The translations under genes and the position numbers were made by a program. A stretch of 64,000 bases of DNA from Phycisphaeraceae bacterium (GTDB lineage: Bacteria > Planctomycetota > Phycisphaerae > Phycisphaerales > UBA1924), in the NCBI GenBank assembly GCA_019636615.1, contig JAHBXF010000001.1, positions 1,426,001 to 1,490,000 of the forward strand, read 5' to 3'. Position 1 is the stretch's first letter; every line of letters starts with the position of its first letter. This document shows, piece by piece, positions 43,550 to 53,497 of the stretch. A model generated the notes under the pieces. It did no database searches and was not told the origin of the DNA. It saw only the letters and a list, made by a program, of their open reading frames with translations.

Positions 43550-43969
43550 ATGATCGAACCACTTCCGGCCGGCACCGACGCCGCGTGGCACGGGCCGCTG
43601 ACCACCGCGGCGCGTGGATATCTGTGGACGTGTGCCGCGGGCGTGCTGTGCATCGCCGGGGTGATGGGGCTGGCGCTGGCCGCGGGCCCGGCGCGCGAGG
43701 GCGGGGTGACGGCACGGTATTTCGCGGCCGGCGCCGGGGTGACGCTGGCGCTGCACGCGGGGCACCTGCTCGCGCCGTGGCTGGCCGGCACGTCGCGATG
43801 GGCGTGGGCGGCGTGGATGATGGCGCCGATGGCCGCCTTCGCGCTGCTGGCGATGTTCGGGTCGCTGCGCTACGCGGGCGGGACGCGGTGGGTCGGAGTG
43901 GCGACGCTGTGCGTGGGGATGTATCTGCTGCCGGCGGTGGCGCTGTGGTTTCTGCGGCCGCGCGGTTGA
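43550..43969 (+). CDS. Four-helix membrane protein, unknown
   Basis: 139 residues with about four hydrophobic helices (22-45, 56-75, 83-103, 112-135) and short loops. GGAG lies just before the ATG at 43550, 6 bp after the previous stop. No family is recognised. Member of the run that ends in recG. Confidence 0.55.
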   Translation: MIEPLPAGTDAAWHGPLTTAARGYLWTCAAGVLCIAGVMGLALAAGPAREGGVTARYFAAGAGVTLALHAGHLLAPWLAGTSRWAWAAWMMAPMAAFALLAMFGSLRYAGGTRWVGVATLCVGMYLLPAVALWFLRPRG

Positions 43970-44033
43970 GCACGGGGGGTTGTGCGGCGTGCGCCGGGCG
44001 CGATACCCTCGTGAGGAGCGACGGTGCAAGCGC

Positions 44034-44387
44034 ATGCAGGAACCAGCCCCCCGCCAACTCGACTTGAAGAAGGACAAGGGCCTGACCGTGGCGTGGCAGG
44101 ACGGCACGACGTCGTATTACTCCATCGCGTTTCTGCGGCGCATGTCCCCCTCGGCGGACATGAAACAACTGCGCGACGAGATGTCTCGCAACCCGTTGAC
44201 GGTGCTGCCGGCCAAGGCCGCGGGCCAAGGCGGGCCATTGACGGCGGTCGATGCCGAACTGGTGGGCAACTACGCGCTGCGCATCCGGTTCAGCGACGGG
44301 CACGACACGGGGATCTACTCGTGGACGTACCTGCGAGAACTGGACACGAAGAACTCGCCCGCGCCGGGGGATGGGCCCCGCCCATGA
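44034..44387 (+). CDS. DUF971 family protein
   Basis: 117 residues. DUF971 is recognised from LTVAWQDGTTSYYSIAFLRR and the strongly conserved GNYALRIRFSDGHDTGIYSWTYLREL ending. The domain also forms the N-terminus of gamma-butyrobetaine hydroxylases; stand-alone bacterial copies are often near Mrp/ApbC iron-sulfur carriers. Here it is coupled to recG: its stop overlaps the recG start (ATGA). The ATG at 44034 is selected over the upstream in-frame start because the family region begins after it. Confidence 0.85.
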   Translation: MQEPAPRQLDLKKDKGLTVAWQDGTTSYYSIAFLRRMSPSADMKQLRDEMSRNPLTVLPAKAAGQGGPLTAVDAELVGNYALRIRFSDGHDTGIYSWTYLRELDTKNSPAPGDGPRP

Positions 44388-46534
44388 GCGGCGAGGCAGT
44401 GACGCTGGTGACGCCGATCGAGGCTCTGCCGGGCGTGACCGAGCGGCAGGCGGGGTTCATGCGTTCGCTGGGCGTGACCAACCTGGGTCGGCTGGTGGCG
44501 TATCTGCCGATGCGTCACGAGCGGGTCGAGGGCGAGACGCCGGTGCGCGAGATGAAGGCGGACACCCTGGCGACAGCGCGGGGAGAGATCACCGCGACGC
44601 GACCGGTGCGACGGGGAAGATCGCCGCGCTTCGAGGCGGTGCTGCACGACGGCACGGGGCGGCTTGACCTGGTGTGGTTCAATCAGATGTTCGTGGGCGA
44701 CCGCGTGGCGCCGGGGGTTTTTCTCCGGGTCGAGGGCAAGGTGCGCCGTCGGGGGCCGGGGTTGCAGATGGCCAACCCGCGGTGGCACGTGGTGGATGCG
44801 GCCCAGGCCCGCGCGCCGGCGGAGGATGCGCGTGTGAGGCCGGTGTACCCGGCGACGGCGGATTTCTCGTCACGGCAGATCGAGCGGGTGATGGCCAAGT
44901 GCGTGCCGCTGGGGCTCGCGCTGATCGACGACCATCTTCCCGAGGCCTTCCGGCGTGAGAAGGCGATGCCGGAACTGCGCGAGGCCTACCGCATGCAGCA
45001 CGCGCCGGCCGACGAGCACGAAGTGAAGGAGTCGCGCCGCCGGCTGGCCTACGACGAACTGCTGATGCTGCAGTTGGGCGTGCACATGAAACGGGCGCAC
45101 CTGCGCACGCGGCTCAAGGCCCCCGCGCTGCGCTGGGGCGAGGCGATCGACGCGCACATACGTCAGCGGCTGCCGTTCACGCTCACCCCGTCGCAGGACA
45201 AAGTCGTGAAGGAGATCGCCGCGGATCTCGCACGCCCGACGCCGGCCAACAGGTTGATCCAGGGGGACGTGGGATCGGGCAAAACCGTGGTGGCGCTGTA
45301 CGCGATGCTGATGGCCGTGGCGTCGGGGTGTCAGGGGTCGATCATGGCGCCCACCGAGATTCTGGCCGAGCAGCACCACGCGTCGATCACGCGGATGCTC
45401 GCCGGCTCGCGTGTGCGGGTGGAACTGCTCACGGGCGGGGTGGCGCGCGACCAGCGCGAGTCGGTGCTCGCGCGGCTGGCCTCGGGCGAGATCGATATTC
45501 TCGTGGGCACGCACGCGCTGCTCACCGAGGACGTGCGGTTTTCCAACCTCGCCGTGGCGATCATCGACGAGCAGCACCGTTTCGGCGTGGTGCAGCGGGC
45601 GAGCCTGCGGGCCAAGGCCAGCGATGCATCGACCACGCCGCACGTGCTGGTGATGACGGCGACGCCGATCCCGCGCACGCTGGCCATCACGCTCTTTGGC
45701 GATCTTGACGTGTCGGTCATCGGCGGTCTGCCCCCGGGGCGCAGGCCGGTGATGACGCGTGTGATGTCATCGGGCGAGCGTGACGTGGTGTATGCCGAGG
45801 TGCTGCCGCTGCTCGAAGAGGGGCAGCAGGCCTATGTCGTGGCCCCCGCGATTGACACGGGCGCGCCCGAGCCCATGCTTATTCAAGAGGCCCCGCGCGA
45901 GCCCGCGGGCGGCGCGCCGCGTCCGCCGCTGCGAGACTGCCGCACGGTGGCGGCCGAACTCGCGGCCACCTACCTGCCCGGCAAGCGCATCGGGGTGATG
46001 CACGGGGCGCTCTCGCGCGCGGCGCGAGAGACGGTGATGGAGCGGTTCCGGCGCGGCGAGATCGATGTGCTGGTGGCCACGACGGTGATCGAGGTGGGGG
46101 TGGATGTTCCCGGGGCCACGGTGATGATCATCGAGCAGGCCGACCGCTTCGGGCTTTCGCAGTTGCACCAGTTGCGCGGGCGCGTGGGCCGGGGCGACAA
46201 GCCGTCGCGCTGCTACCTCATCGCCGACCCCACCACCGACGACGCGATGGCGCGCCTGCACGCGGTAGAGGCAACGCCGGACGGATTCGCGCTGGCCGAG
46301 AAAGACCTTGAACTGCGAGGGCCGGGCGAGATGTTCGGCGCGAGGCAGAGCGGGTTGCCACCCTTCAAAGTGGCCGACCTGATGCGCGACCGTGAACTGC
46401 TCGCCATGGCCCGGCGCGACGCCGCGGCATGGATCGAACGCTCGCCCGTGCTCGCCAACCCCGAGGAGGCACTGCTCAAACGGCGGATGCTCAAGGCCTA
46501 CGGCGAGCACCTGGGGCTGGCCGACGTGGGGTGA
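44384..46534 (+). CDS. recG: ATP-dependent DNA helicase RecG
   Basis: 716 residues, normal for RecG, which reverses stalled replication forks and processes branched DNA. Seen: an N-terminal wedge/OB part (LPGVTERQAGFMRSLGVTNL and FEAVLHDGTGRLDLVWFNQ), Walker A GDVGSGKT, APTEILAEQH, LTGGV, DEQHRFGVVQR (motif II), MTATPIPRTLA (motif III), then ATTVIEVGVDVPGAT, EQADRFGLSQLHQLRGRVGRG and the family-specific C-terminal region DLELRGPGEMFGARQSG. The ATG at 44384 overlaps the DUF971 stop; the frame is open upstream. Last gene of the run. Confidence 0.96.
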   Translation: MSGEAVTLVTPIEALPGVTERQAGFMRSLGVTNLGRLVAYLPMRHERVEGETPVREMKADTLATARGEITATRPVRRGRSPRFEAVLHDGTGRLDLVWFNQMFVGDRVAPGVFLRVEGKVRRRGPGLQMANPRWHVVDAAQARAPAEDARVRPVYPATADFSSRQIERVMAKCVPLGLALIDDHLPEAFRREKAMPELREAYRMQHAPADEHEVKESRRRLAYDELLMLQLGVHMKRAHLRTRLKAPALRWGEAIDAHIRQRLPFTLTPSQDKVVKEIAADLARPTPANRLIQGDVGSGKTVVALYAMLMAVASGCQGSIMAPTEILAEQHHASITRMLAGSRVRVELLTGGVARDQRESVLARLASGEIDILVGTHALLTEDVRFSNLAVAIIDEQHRFGVVQRASLRAKASDASTTPHVLVMTATPIPRTLAITLFGDLDVSVIGGLPPGRRPVMTRVMSSGERDVVYAEVLPLLEEGQQAYVVAPAIDTGAPEPMLIQEAPREPAGGAPRPPLRDCRTVAAELAATYLPGKRIGVMHGALSRAARETVMERFRRGEIDVLVATTVIEVGVDVPGATVMIIEQADRFGLSQLHQLRGRVGRGDKPSRCYLIADPTTDDAMARLHAVEATPDGFALAEKDLELRGPGEMFGARQSGLPPFKVADLMRDRELLAMARRDAAAWIERSPVLANPEEALLKRRMLKAYGEHLGLADVG

Positions 46535-46559
46535 GCGTGCGGGGTGTCGGCGGGCGCGA

Positions 46560-47753
46560 TCAGGCGATGGTGGCGCTGGGCGGGTCGAGCGGCAGCGAGC
46601 GTGCGAAATCGAGGAAGGCGTGGTACTGCGCCCGCAGTTCGGTCATCGAGTCGCCGGCGAACTTGTCGCGCAGGGCCCGGGCCACTTCGAAGGCCGCGAC
46701 GTTCTCGAGCACCACGCTGGCCGCGGAGACGGCGCAGATGTCGCTGCGTTCATAGGCGCTCTGGTGCGGCTGCATGGTGTTGAGATCGATGCTGGGCATC
46801 CCCTGGCCCAGCGTGGAGATGGGTTTCATCGCGGCGCGCACGACGACGGGCTGGCCGTTGGTCATGCCCCCTTCGGTTCCGCCCGCGTTGTTGGTGTCAC
46901 GCGTGAAGCCCAGGCACGGGTGGGTTTCGCGCAGAGCGGGGTCGTAGCGGATGGGGTCGTGCACGCGGCTGCCGGGACGCGACGCGACCTCTTTGCCCAG
47001 GCCGATCTCGACGGACTTGATGGCCTGGATGCCCATGACCGCGTAGGCCAGGCGCGCGTCGAGTTTGTCGCGCCAGTCCATGCACGAGCCCAGGCCCGGC
47101 GGGCATCCGAAGATGTGGGCCTCGACGAGCCCGCCGGCGGTGTCTTTGTTGAGTTTGGCCTCGTGGATGGCGGCCCGCTGGCGCAGGGTGGCCTCGGGGT
47201 CTGGGCAGTAGGTATCGCTCTGATCGCGCGCGGCCAGCACGGCGCGCCAGGTCTGCTCGTTCACGTTGATGTCGGTGCCGATGCCCAGGATGGTGCGCAC
47301 AAACCCGAAGGCCTCGATGCCCAGTTCGCGCAGCAGGCACCGCGCCACCGCGCCCGCCGCCACGCGTGAGGCGGTTTCGCGGGCGCTGGCGCGCTCGAGC
47401 ACGTCGCGGCAGTCGGTGGTGAGGAACTTGATGCTGCCCGCCAGGTCGGCGTGCCCGGGCCGCGGGCGGAAGACGGGGGGCGTTCGCGCCTGGTCGTCGA
47501 GGCGCGAGTCGTTGTTGCGGATGACCAGGGTGAGGGGCGAGCCGATGGTGATGCCGCGGCGCACGCCGGTGAGATATTCAACGGTGTCCTGCTCGATGTT
47601 CTGCCGGCCGCCTCGCCCGTAGCCGCCTTGTCTGCGTCGCAGTTCGTGGTTGATAAAGTCGGTGTCGAGGTGCAGGCCCGCGGGGAGGCCGCTGATGGTG
47701 ATGACAAGGGCCGGGCCGTGCGATTCGCCGGCGGTGGAGGCGGAAAGGGGCAT
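46560..47753 (-). CDS. aroC: Chorismate synthase
   Basis: 397 residues. AroC converts EPSP to chorismate with reduced FMN, last step of the shikimate pathway. Motifs: GESHGPALVITISGLPAGL at the N-terminus, RRQGGYGRGGRQ, GITIGSPLTLVIRN, RPRPGHADLAG, SARETASRVAAGAVAR, GGMTNGQPVVVRAAMKP, and C-terminal RSDICAVSAASVVLENVAAFEVA. The ATG at 47753 begins the protein directly before STAGESHG; upstream sequence is unrelated. Converges with recG, divergent from the flippase gene. Confidence 0.96.
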   Translation of the reverse strand: MPLSASTAGESHGPALVITISGLPAGLHLDTDFINHELRRRQGGYGRGGRQNIEQDTVEYLTGVRRGITIGSPLTLVIRNNDSRLDDQARTPPVFRPRPGHADLAGSIKFLTTDCRDVLERASARETASRVAAGAVARCLLRELGIEAFGFVRTILGIGTDINVNEQTWRAVLAARDQSDTYCPDPEATLRQRAAIHEAKLNKDTAGGLVEAHIFGCPPGLGSCMDWRDKLDARLAYAVMGIQAIKSVEIGLGKEVASRPGSRVHDPIRYDPALRETHPCLGFTRDTNNAGGTEGGMTNGQPVVVRAAMKPISTLGQGMPSIDLNTMQPHQSAYERSDICAVSAASVVLENVAAFEVARALRDKFAGDSMTELRAQYHAFLDFARSLPLDPPSATIA

Positions 47754-47813
47754 GGGGGAAGGTAGCGTGTGGCGGGAAGGCCGGGCGGACTCGGGCGAGG
47801 GAATCGCTGCTGG

Positions 47814-47819
47814 TACAAT
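47814..47819 (+). promoter_or_regulatory. Possible -10 element for the flippase gene
   Basis: TACAAT, five of six consensus positions, 80 bp upstream of the GTG start. No good -35 element lies at the right distance, so this is tentative. Confidence 0.3.
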
Positions 47820-47898
47820 CGGCAAGGCCAGTGTGCAACGTGCGCCGGGCCCCGGCGGTGTATGTGTTGAGGCCTGCCGGCAATGGAGCAAGATCCGC

Positions 47899-49560
47899 GT
47901 GAGTGTCGAGAACCATCAGTCCCCCGGGGAGCGTTCGGGCGCGGCGTGCGCGCGAGAGACGGGCGGAGACGAAGGTGAAATCGGGCAACACAACGGTGGT
48001 GGGGTCGCGAGCGCGAAGCCAGAGGGCTTTGGAGCAACGGTGGGGCGGGGCATGTCGTGGATGCTCGTCTCGGCGCTTGGCTCCAAGGTTGTGGCGGTTC
48101 TTGCACAGGGGGTGCTGGGGTACCTGCTGCTGCCCGAACACTTCGGCCGATTCGCCGTCGCCACGGCGGTGGCCGGGTTGCTCATGCTCTGCAAAGACGG
48201 CGGCGTGCCCAACTTTCTGGTCAAGCGCGGGGCGGGGGAGTATGTCTCGCTCTCCGGGCCTTCTTTCTGGCTGAGTCTGGTTTACAACACGGCGGCGGCG
48301 GGGCTTATGGCGGCGTTGGCCTGGCCCATCGGTGCACTGCTCTACGGTGATTCGGCCCTTGCGCCCATGCTGTGGATCATGGCGCTTTCGTTGCCCTTGG
48401 GTACGCCGGGCGCCGTGTTGATGGCCAAGTTGCGGCTTGAGCTGCGGTTCCGTGAGATCAGCCTCATCATGGGCTTTTCGATCGTGCTGCGACAGGCACT
48501 CACCGTGCTGCTGGCGCTCTTGGGGTTTCAAGAGTTGAGTTTCGCCATCCCTGTAGCATGCGTGGCCGTCTTCGAGTCGGTTGCGGCCGGTGTGTTGTGT
48601 CGCGACACGCCCTGGCGGCGGGGTGTGAGGCTTGACCGCTGGGGAGAGATTGTCGCGCAGACGAAGTGGCTTGTTCTCGGCTCCGTCGGGTCGTTCCTGA
48701 ACGACTGGGGCCCCTACATGGTGCTGGGGTACATGCTCACCAAAGAGACGGTGGGCTACTACTTCTTCTCCTATATGATCATCTCTCAGGTGGGCATGCT
48801 TCTGTCGCACAACCTGCAGGTTGTGCTGATGCCGGTGATGGCCAGGATGTCGCATGACACTGAGCGGTTCGCCGGTGCCATGGCCCGTTCGTGCAGGGCT
48901 TTGATGATGGCGTCTACGTTCCTGTGCATGGGCGTCGCGGCCGTCATGCCGGCCCTTGAGCACCTGATCTGGCGCGGGCGGTGGAGCGAGAGCGTTGTCG
49001 CCGTGATACTCATGGGGGTCTTCTACCCGTGGAGGATCGCGTCGAGCATCAGCGCGGCATCGTTCCAGGCCCAGGGCCGCTTCAAACTCCTCTCGGGCCT
49101 CAACTGGATCGAGGGCTTGGCTCTCGTTTCCATGACCGTGATCGGTGCGGCGATCGAGCCCTCTGTGCGGTGTGTTGCCTTGGCCGTGGGCGTCACGCTG
49201 ATGCTCAACAGGATCATGAGCATGGCTGTGCTCTTTCACACCTCCGGCGTGTCTATCAGGCGGGTCTTCACCTCGATGTCGCCGGGCTGGCTGGTCGCCG
49301 TCGCCGCAGGCGGCTTTGGCATCGTGGCCGACCTCTACACCCCCCTGGGCCAGTGGATACCCCAGATCCTCCCCGGTTCATGGGGCGAGGGGCTCGTCAC
49401 GACCGTGGTCGACCTGGCCCGGTGCACCCTCTCGGGGGGTGTCTACTGCCTGGCCTTCGGTCTTCTCGCGCGGCTCATGCTTGCCGGTGATATCCGCGAG
49501 GCGCTCTCCATGATGCCCGGCAGGGTTCGGGGCCCCGTCACCCGTCTGCTCAGACTCTGA
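47899..49560 (+). CDS. Polysaccharide/lipid-linked oligosaccharide flippase (Wzx/MurJ-like fold)
   Basis: 553 residues from the GTG at 47899; an internal ATG at 48052 (MSWMLVSALG) would omit only a polar N-terminal extension, so the start is uncertain. About twelve to fourteen hydrophobic helices cover the rest, with the oligosaccharide flippase features of an LLLPEHFGRFAVATAVAGLL first loop and FFSYMIISQVGMLLSHNLQVVLMPVMARM in the middle. Such proteins move undecaprenyl-linked sugar units across the inner membrane. No glycosyltransferase or polymerase genes are adjacent, so the transported polymer is unknown. Confidence 0.8.
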   Translation: MSVENHQSPGERSGAACARETGGDEGEIGQHNGGGVASAKPEGFGATVGRGMSWMLVSALGSKVVAVLAQGVLGYLLLPEHFGRFAVATAVAGLLMLCKDGGVPNFLVKRGAGEYVSLSGPSFWLSLVYNTAAAGLMAALAWPIGALLYGDSALAPMLWIMALSLPLGTPGAVLMAKLRLELRFREISLIMGFSIVLRQALTVLLALLGFQELSFAIPVACVAVFESVAAGVLCRDTPWRRGVRLDRWGEIVAQTKWLVLGSVGSFLNDWGPYMVLGYMLTKETVGYYFFSYMIISQVGMLLSHNLQVVLMPVMARMSHDTERFAGAMARSCRALMMASTFLCMGVAAVMPALEHLIWRGRWSESVVAVILMGVFYPWRIASSISAASFQAQGRFKLLSGLNWIEGLALVSMTVIGAAIEPSVRCVALAVGVTLMLNRIMSMAVLFHTSGVSIRRVFTSMSPGWLVAVAAGGFGIVADLYTPLGQWIPQILPGSWGEGLVTTVVDLARCTLSGGVYCLAFGLLARLMLAGDIREALSMMPGRVRGPVTRLLRL

Positions 49561-49661
49561 GCGCCCGGGGGCCGATGAACAAGGTGTCTGGTGTCACTGC
49601 GGGGTGTTTGGGGCCCTGTCTCTGGTTCGATCCAGATTCTGGGTCGTGGGAGTGAACCGCC

Positions 49662-49689
49662 TTGGGCGGGACGGCGTAAGGAATATGAT
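49662..49689 (+). promoter_or_regulatory. Tentative promoter upstream of the TPR-like secreted protein gene
   Basis: TATGAT (49684-49689) is a good -10 match; TTGGGC (49662-49667), 16 bp upstream, is a poor -35. It would give a leader of about 85 nt before the ATG at 49780. Confidence 0.35.
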
Positions 49690-49779
49690 AGGTACGAGGG
49701 GGTGACCTCGCACGAGTTCAGATACAGTCCTGACATGCGAGGGGGTTCGGCGTTGGGTGGTTCATCGGAGGGAACAAGC

Positions 49780-51432
49780 ATGAAGGCTCGAAGACTCAGC
49801 ACCGCGGCCATAAGTCTGACGCTTCTCGCGGGCATCGCCGCCGGGCAGTCGAACAACCCATTGCAGGCCGACTTCAGCCGCCCGGGCGGCGCGGCGCTGG
49901 GCGATGGGCGCATTCTTGAGCGGGACTTCAGCGGCAGGGGCGTGGGGAATGTGCCGCGCAAAGACTTCCTGGCCGAAGTGCGGATGCGCAACAGCATCGT
50001 GACCGGGACCGCGGTGGGCGGGCGTTCGTTCCGAGGGGATGTCGGGTACACGGCACCCGATGAGTTCCGCGGGGCTCTGGGCTCGGACGACCTCTTCAGT
50101 TTCCGGCGAGACTCGATTGTCTCTGCCGGTTCCGGGGTTGGCCTTCGGGGGACCGATTCTCTGCAGTATCAATACTCATACACAACCTCGAATCAGTTCC
50201 GAGGCATCCCGACGATCAGCGAATCCGGCACGCTCAGCCGCATCGGCGGTGGGCCTCCCGGAGTTTCCGCGGCCTTGCAGGAGTCGCCCTTCACGCGTGC
50301 CTCGTCACGGGGGACGGTGGATGATTTCTCCGGGCTCGGCGAAGGCTGGTCGCGCATCGCGCCCCAGATGAACACCCTTCGTTCGACTTCCTCTTTCGAA
50401 TCAACGCGGCAACTGAGCCCGGCGATTGTGGCCGTGCGGCAGACCCCGGCGGGTGTAGAGTCGGAGACGGCCTCGAGCCTGCTGGGGCTTCGCATGGTGC
50501 AGCCCCGCAAGAGTGATCGGCCTATCGAACAGGCGGTAACGCCGCCGCGCACGGTCAACCGGGGCATCGACCCGCTCACGGGGCGGGTGATCCCAGCCGA
50601 GACGGCCGGAGAGGGCGAGACATCGAGCCGCGACGCGCGGGATCGGGCGCTGCGAGGGGCAAGAACGGCGTATGAAGACCTGGTGGAGCGCTATGAACGC
50701 GCCGACGTTCGTGCGCCGGCCGACACGGCAGAGGGTGACACCCGCCCGCCGTGGCAGCGCCGCGTGCTCACGCTGCGAGAGCGGCTCGACGCCATGGAGC
50801 GTGCGCGGCTGGGCGGCGAGCGGGCGGGCGTGGGGGATGGAGAAGAAACCGAACTCTCCCCGGGCTCCACGGCCTTCGAGGCCGATACGCTGCGGATGAT
50901 CCGCGAGGCGGGCGGAAGGGTGGCAACCTTCGGTCATCTGCCCGAGGTAGACCGAGAGTTGTACGTGCGGTACATGCGAGAGGGCGCGAGCATGCTGGCC
51001 CAGGGTCGCTACTTCGACGCTGAAGAACAGTTCTCGCGCTGTCTGTCGGTGGCGCCGGGAGACCAGACAGCCTCGGCCGCGCGCATCAACGCGCAGATCG
51101 GCGCGGCCTTGTTTCTCTCGGCCGGTGTGAACATGCGGGCCCTCTTCCTGGCGCACCCCGAGATCGTGGGCGTGCGGTACGAGGGTGAGACCATCCCTTC
51201 GCAGGCGCGCCTCAAGGATGTCGCCCAGTTGCTGCGCGACCGCATCACCAAGGGGGCGAACATCGGCGATGCTCCGCCGTGGGATGCCTCGCTTCTGCTG
51301 GCGTACGTGGGCTTCCAGACCGACGACCCGGCGGTGGTGCGTGAAGGGCTCGACCTGCTGGCCGCTTCTCAAGGCGCGGCCCCAGACCCGCTCGTTCCAC
51401 TGCTGCGCGGCGTGTGGCTGGAGGACAAGTGA
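49780..51432 (+). CDS. Secreted protein with TPR-like C-terminal region
   Basis: 550 residues. GGAGGGAA lies just before the ATG at 49780, and a signal peptide ends at about AAGQ (19-22). The first 250 residues are low-complexity, Ser/Arg/Gly-rich and without a recognised family (many TSDxFRG-like repeats). After a charged middle, the C-terminal region from about residue 385 is helical with a TPR-like hairpin (REGASMLAQGRYFDAEEQF, SRCLSVAPGD). The stop overlaps the GTG start of the GAF-SpoIIE phosphatase gene (GTGA), so the two are coupled. It could be a periplasmic partner or target for that signalling protein. Confidence 0.65.
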   Translation: MKARRLSTAAISLTLLAGIAAGQSNNPLQADFSRPGGAALGDGRILERDFSGRGVGNVPRKDFLAEVRMRNSIVTGTAVGGRSFRGDVGYTAPDEFRGALGSDDLFSFRRDSIVSAGSGVGLRGTDSLQYQYSYTTSNQFRGIPTISESGTLSRIGGGPPGVSAALQESPFTRASSRGTVDDFSGLGEGWSRIAPQMNTLRSTSSFESTRQLSPAIVAVRQTPAGVESETASSLLGLRMVQPRKSDRPIEQAVTPPRTVNRGIDPLTGRVIPAETAGEGETSSRDARDRALRGARTAYEDLVERYERADVRAPADTAEGDTRPPWQRRVLTLRERLDAMERARLGGERAGVGDGEETELSPGSTAFEADTLRMIREAGGRVATFGHLPEVDRELYVRYMREGASMLAQGRYFDAEEQFSRCLSVAPGDQTASAARINAQIGAALFLSAGVNMRALFLAHPEIVGVRYEGETIPSQARLKDVAQLLRDRITKGANIGDAPPWDASLLLAYVGFQTDDPAVVREGLDLLAASQGAAPDPLVPLLRGVWLEDK

Positions 51433-53207
51433 ACCAGGCCGAGCCTCTCGCACGCAACGGGCGGGAAACCCGCGCACCCTCGCCACTGGGGGGTGCGGGC
51501 GAGGCCGCGCGCGAGCCGGCCCGCCGTTCGATCACCGACTTTCTCACCGACGGCTCTCTGCCGGCGCTGTGCGCCGAAATGTCACGGCTCACCGGCGTGC
51601 ACGTGGAACTGCGCGACGAGGCGGGCAGGCTGATACGCCCCAGAGAGCGCGGGGGCGGGTGGGAAGTTGTCGATGCGTCGCAAGCCCCGCCCGACAGCGG
51701 CATGATTTCCATCCCGCTGCGTCTGGCCGACGCGGCCAGCGGCGCGCTGGGAACGATCGTGGTGGGGCCGGGCGAGCCGCGTCTTTCGCAGGATGCCAGG
51801 GAAAGGCTCGAGCGTGCGCTGCGTCTGCTCGCCGGCACGGCCGGCGAGATCTGCCAGCACGAGGTGGAACTGCGTCACCGGGTGAAAGAAGTGGCCGCGC
51901 TGGCCAAGATGAGTTCGCTGCTGGTGCGTGCCGCGGGGCCCGACAGCGTGCTCGCGGTGACGCTTGACTCTGCCATCGAGGTGCTCGGGCTCGACGCGGG
52001 TGCCGTGTACCTGTTCAAAGAAGATTTCGACGGGCTGAGCACCGAACGAGAGGAAGACCTCGTGGTGCGCGCCTCACGCGGGCTGAGCCGAGACTGGCTC
52101 GAGCACCCCCTGCCCCTTTCGAAGGGGAGAGCGTTCGACCGCCTCGCGCTGTCGGGGCAGATCGTGGTGAGCGAGAACATCGCGGCGGATGAACGGATCC
52201 TCATCGGTGAGAAGGCGGCCGAGGAAGGGCTGGGCGCGGCGATTCAGGCTGGGCTGGTCTTCAAGAACAAGCCCATGGGGGTCATCCGGCTCTACAGCCG
52301 CACGCCGCGCGGCTTTGACGAGGCGGACCGCGGTCTACTGGCGTCGTTAGCGCAGCAGGCGGCGGCGGCGCTGGAGCAGTCTCGCCTGCTGCGGTTCGAG
52401 CACGAAGAGCAGCGGGTGCAGCGGCAACTTCAACTGGCGGCCGACGTGCAGCAGCGGATGCTCCCTCGCACGCCGCCGAACATCCCCACGCTCGACATGG
52501 CCGCGCGCTACATCCCCAGTTCAGAACTCGGGGGAGACTTCTACGACTACATCGACCTGAACGGGCACGTGGGGGTGGTGGTGGGCGACGTGGTGGGCAA
52601 GGGCATCGCCGCGGCGCTGCTGATGAGTTCGGTGCGTGCGAGCCTTCGGGCCTTCGTGCAGGACCTCTACGACCTGGACGAGGTGGTGTCGCGCGTGAAC
52701 ATCGCGTTGTGCAAAGACACGCGCGACAACGAGTTCGCCTCGCTGTGGTACGGCGTGATCGACCCGGTGCGCCTGCGGCTCACGTACTGCTCGGGCGGGC
52801 ACGAGCCGCCGATCATCGTGCGCGTGCCCGAGCACCGCGCCCCGACGAGCGCGGACATGGACGAACTCTCGGTGGGCGGCATGGTCGTGGGGATCGATCC
52901 TTCGCAGCGGTACCAGCGCGCCCTGTTCGACCTGCGCGAGCGCGATGTGCTCATCGCCTACACCGACGGCATCCCCGATGCCACAAACTTCAGCGGCGAG
53001 AAGTTCGGCAAGAAGCGCATGCGCCAGGCCATCCTGCGTGCACTGAGCGACCGGCCCGAATCAACCGCGTCGGAAGTAGCCGAGCGCATCCTCTGGGAGA
53101 TCCGTCAGTTCACCGGCCTGGCGCTGCGCAACGACGACAAAACCCTGGTGGTGGTGCGTGTGCTTCCGGGCCCGCGCCAGGCAGATGCCGGCCTGCCGGC
53201 GATCTGA
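51429..53207 (+). CDS. GAF domain - SpoIIE/RsbU-type PP2C phosphatase
   Basis: 592 residues. Start is the GTG at 51429 overlapping the previous stop. Residues 150-310 form a GAF sensor (EVAALAKMSSLLVRAAGPDS, GLDAGAVYLF, IQAGLVFKNKPMGVIRLY, ADRGLLASLAQQAAAALEQS). From about 335 the SpoIIE/RsbU phosphatase follows: LAADVQQRMLPR, SSELGGDFYDY (D369 region), VVGDVVGKGIAAALLM, FASLWYGVID, LTYCSGGHEPP and DVLIAYTDGIPDATN, which provide the metal-binding Asp residues. These enzymes usually dephosphorylate anti-anti-sigma factors and thus release a sigma factor. No STAS or RsbW gene is adjacent. Residues 1-120 are without a clear domain. Confidence 0.92.
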   Translation: MNQAEPLARNGRETRAPSPLGGAGEAAREPARRSITDFLTDGSLPALCAEMSRLTGVHVELRDEAGRLIRPRERGGGWEVVDASQAPPDSGMISIPLRLADAASGALGTIVVGPGEPRLSQDARERLERALRLLAGTAGEICQHEVELRHRVKEVAALAKMSSLLVRAAGPDSVLAVTLDSAIEVLGLDAGAVYLFKEDFDGLSTEREEDLVVRASRGLSRDWLEHPLPLSKGRAFDRLALSGQIVVSENIAADERILIGEKAAEEGLGAAIQAGLVFKNKPMGVIRLYSRTPRGFDEADRGLLASLAQQAAAALEQSRLLRFEHEEQRVQRQLQLAADVQQRMLPRTPPNIPTLDMAARYIPSSELGGDFYDYIDLNGHVGVVVGDVVGKGIAAALLMSSVRASLRAFVQDLYDLDEVVSRVNIALCKDTRDNEFASLWYGVIDPVRLRLTYCSGGHEPPIIVRVPEHRAPTSADMDELSVGGMVVGIDPSQRYQRALFDLRERDVLIAYTDGIPDATNFSGEKFGKKRMRQAILRALSDRPESTASEVAERILWEIRQFTGLALRNDDKTLVVVRVLPGPRQADAGLPAI

Positions 53208-53497
53208 AGCCCGGCGCCGGGGGGCTTCGTTCGCAAGCCGTTCGCACGAATCTCTTGTGAATCTGCGATAATTGCGTGCGGGGATGCTGAAATCATGTTG
53301 CAAAGCCGGCCCCGTCGAGAGAAACTAAGAGAAGGGGCTTGGGCCCCTGGCGCGGTGGAGGTGTCATGAGAGAGGGGCCCGGGGCGCTGTCGGCGGCCCG
53401 GGTCTGGCGTGCGTGCCCACGCGGGTTGACCGCGGCCGGTGGCGCGGCGCGTGTTGCTGGTGTGTTCCTTCCGCTTCGAATGAAGGGAGGCACGGTC

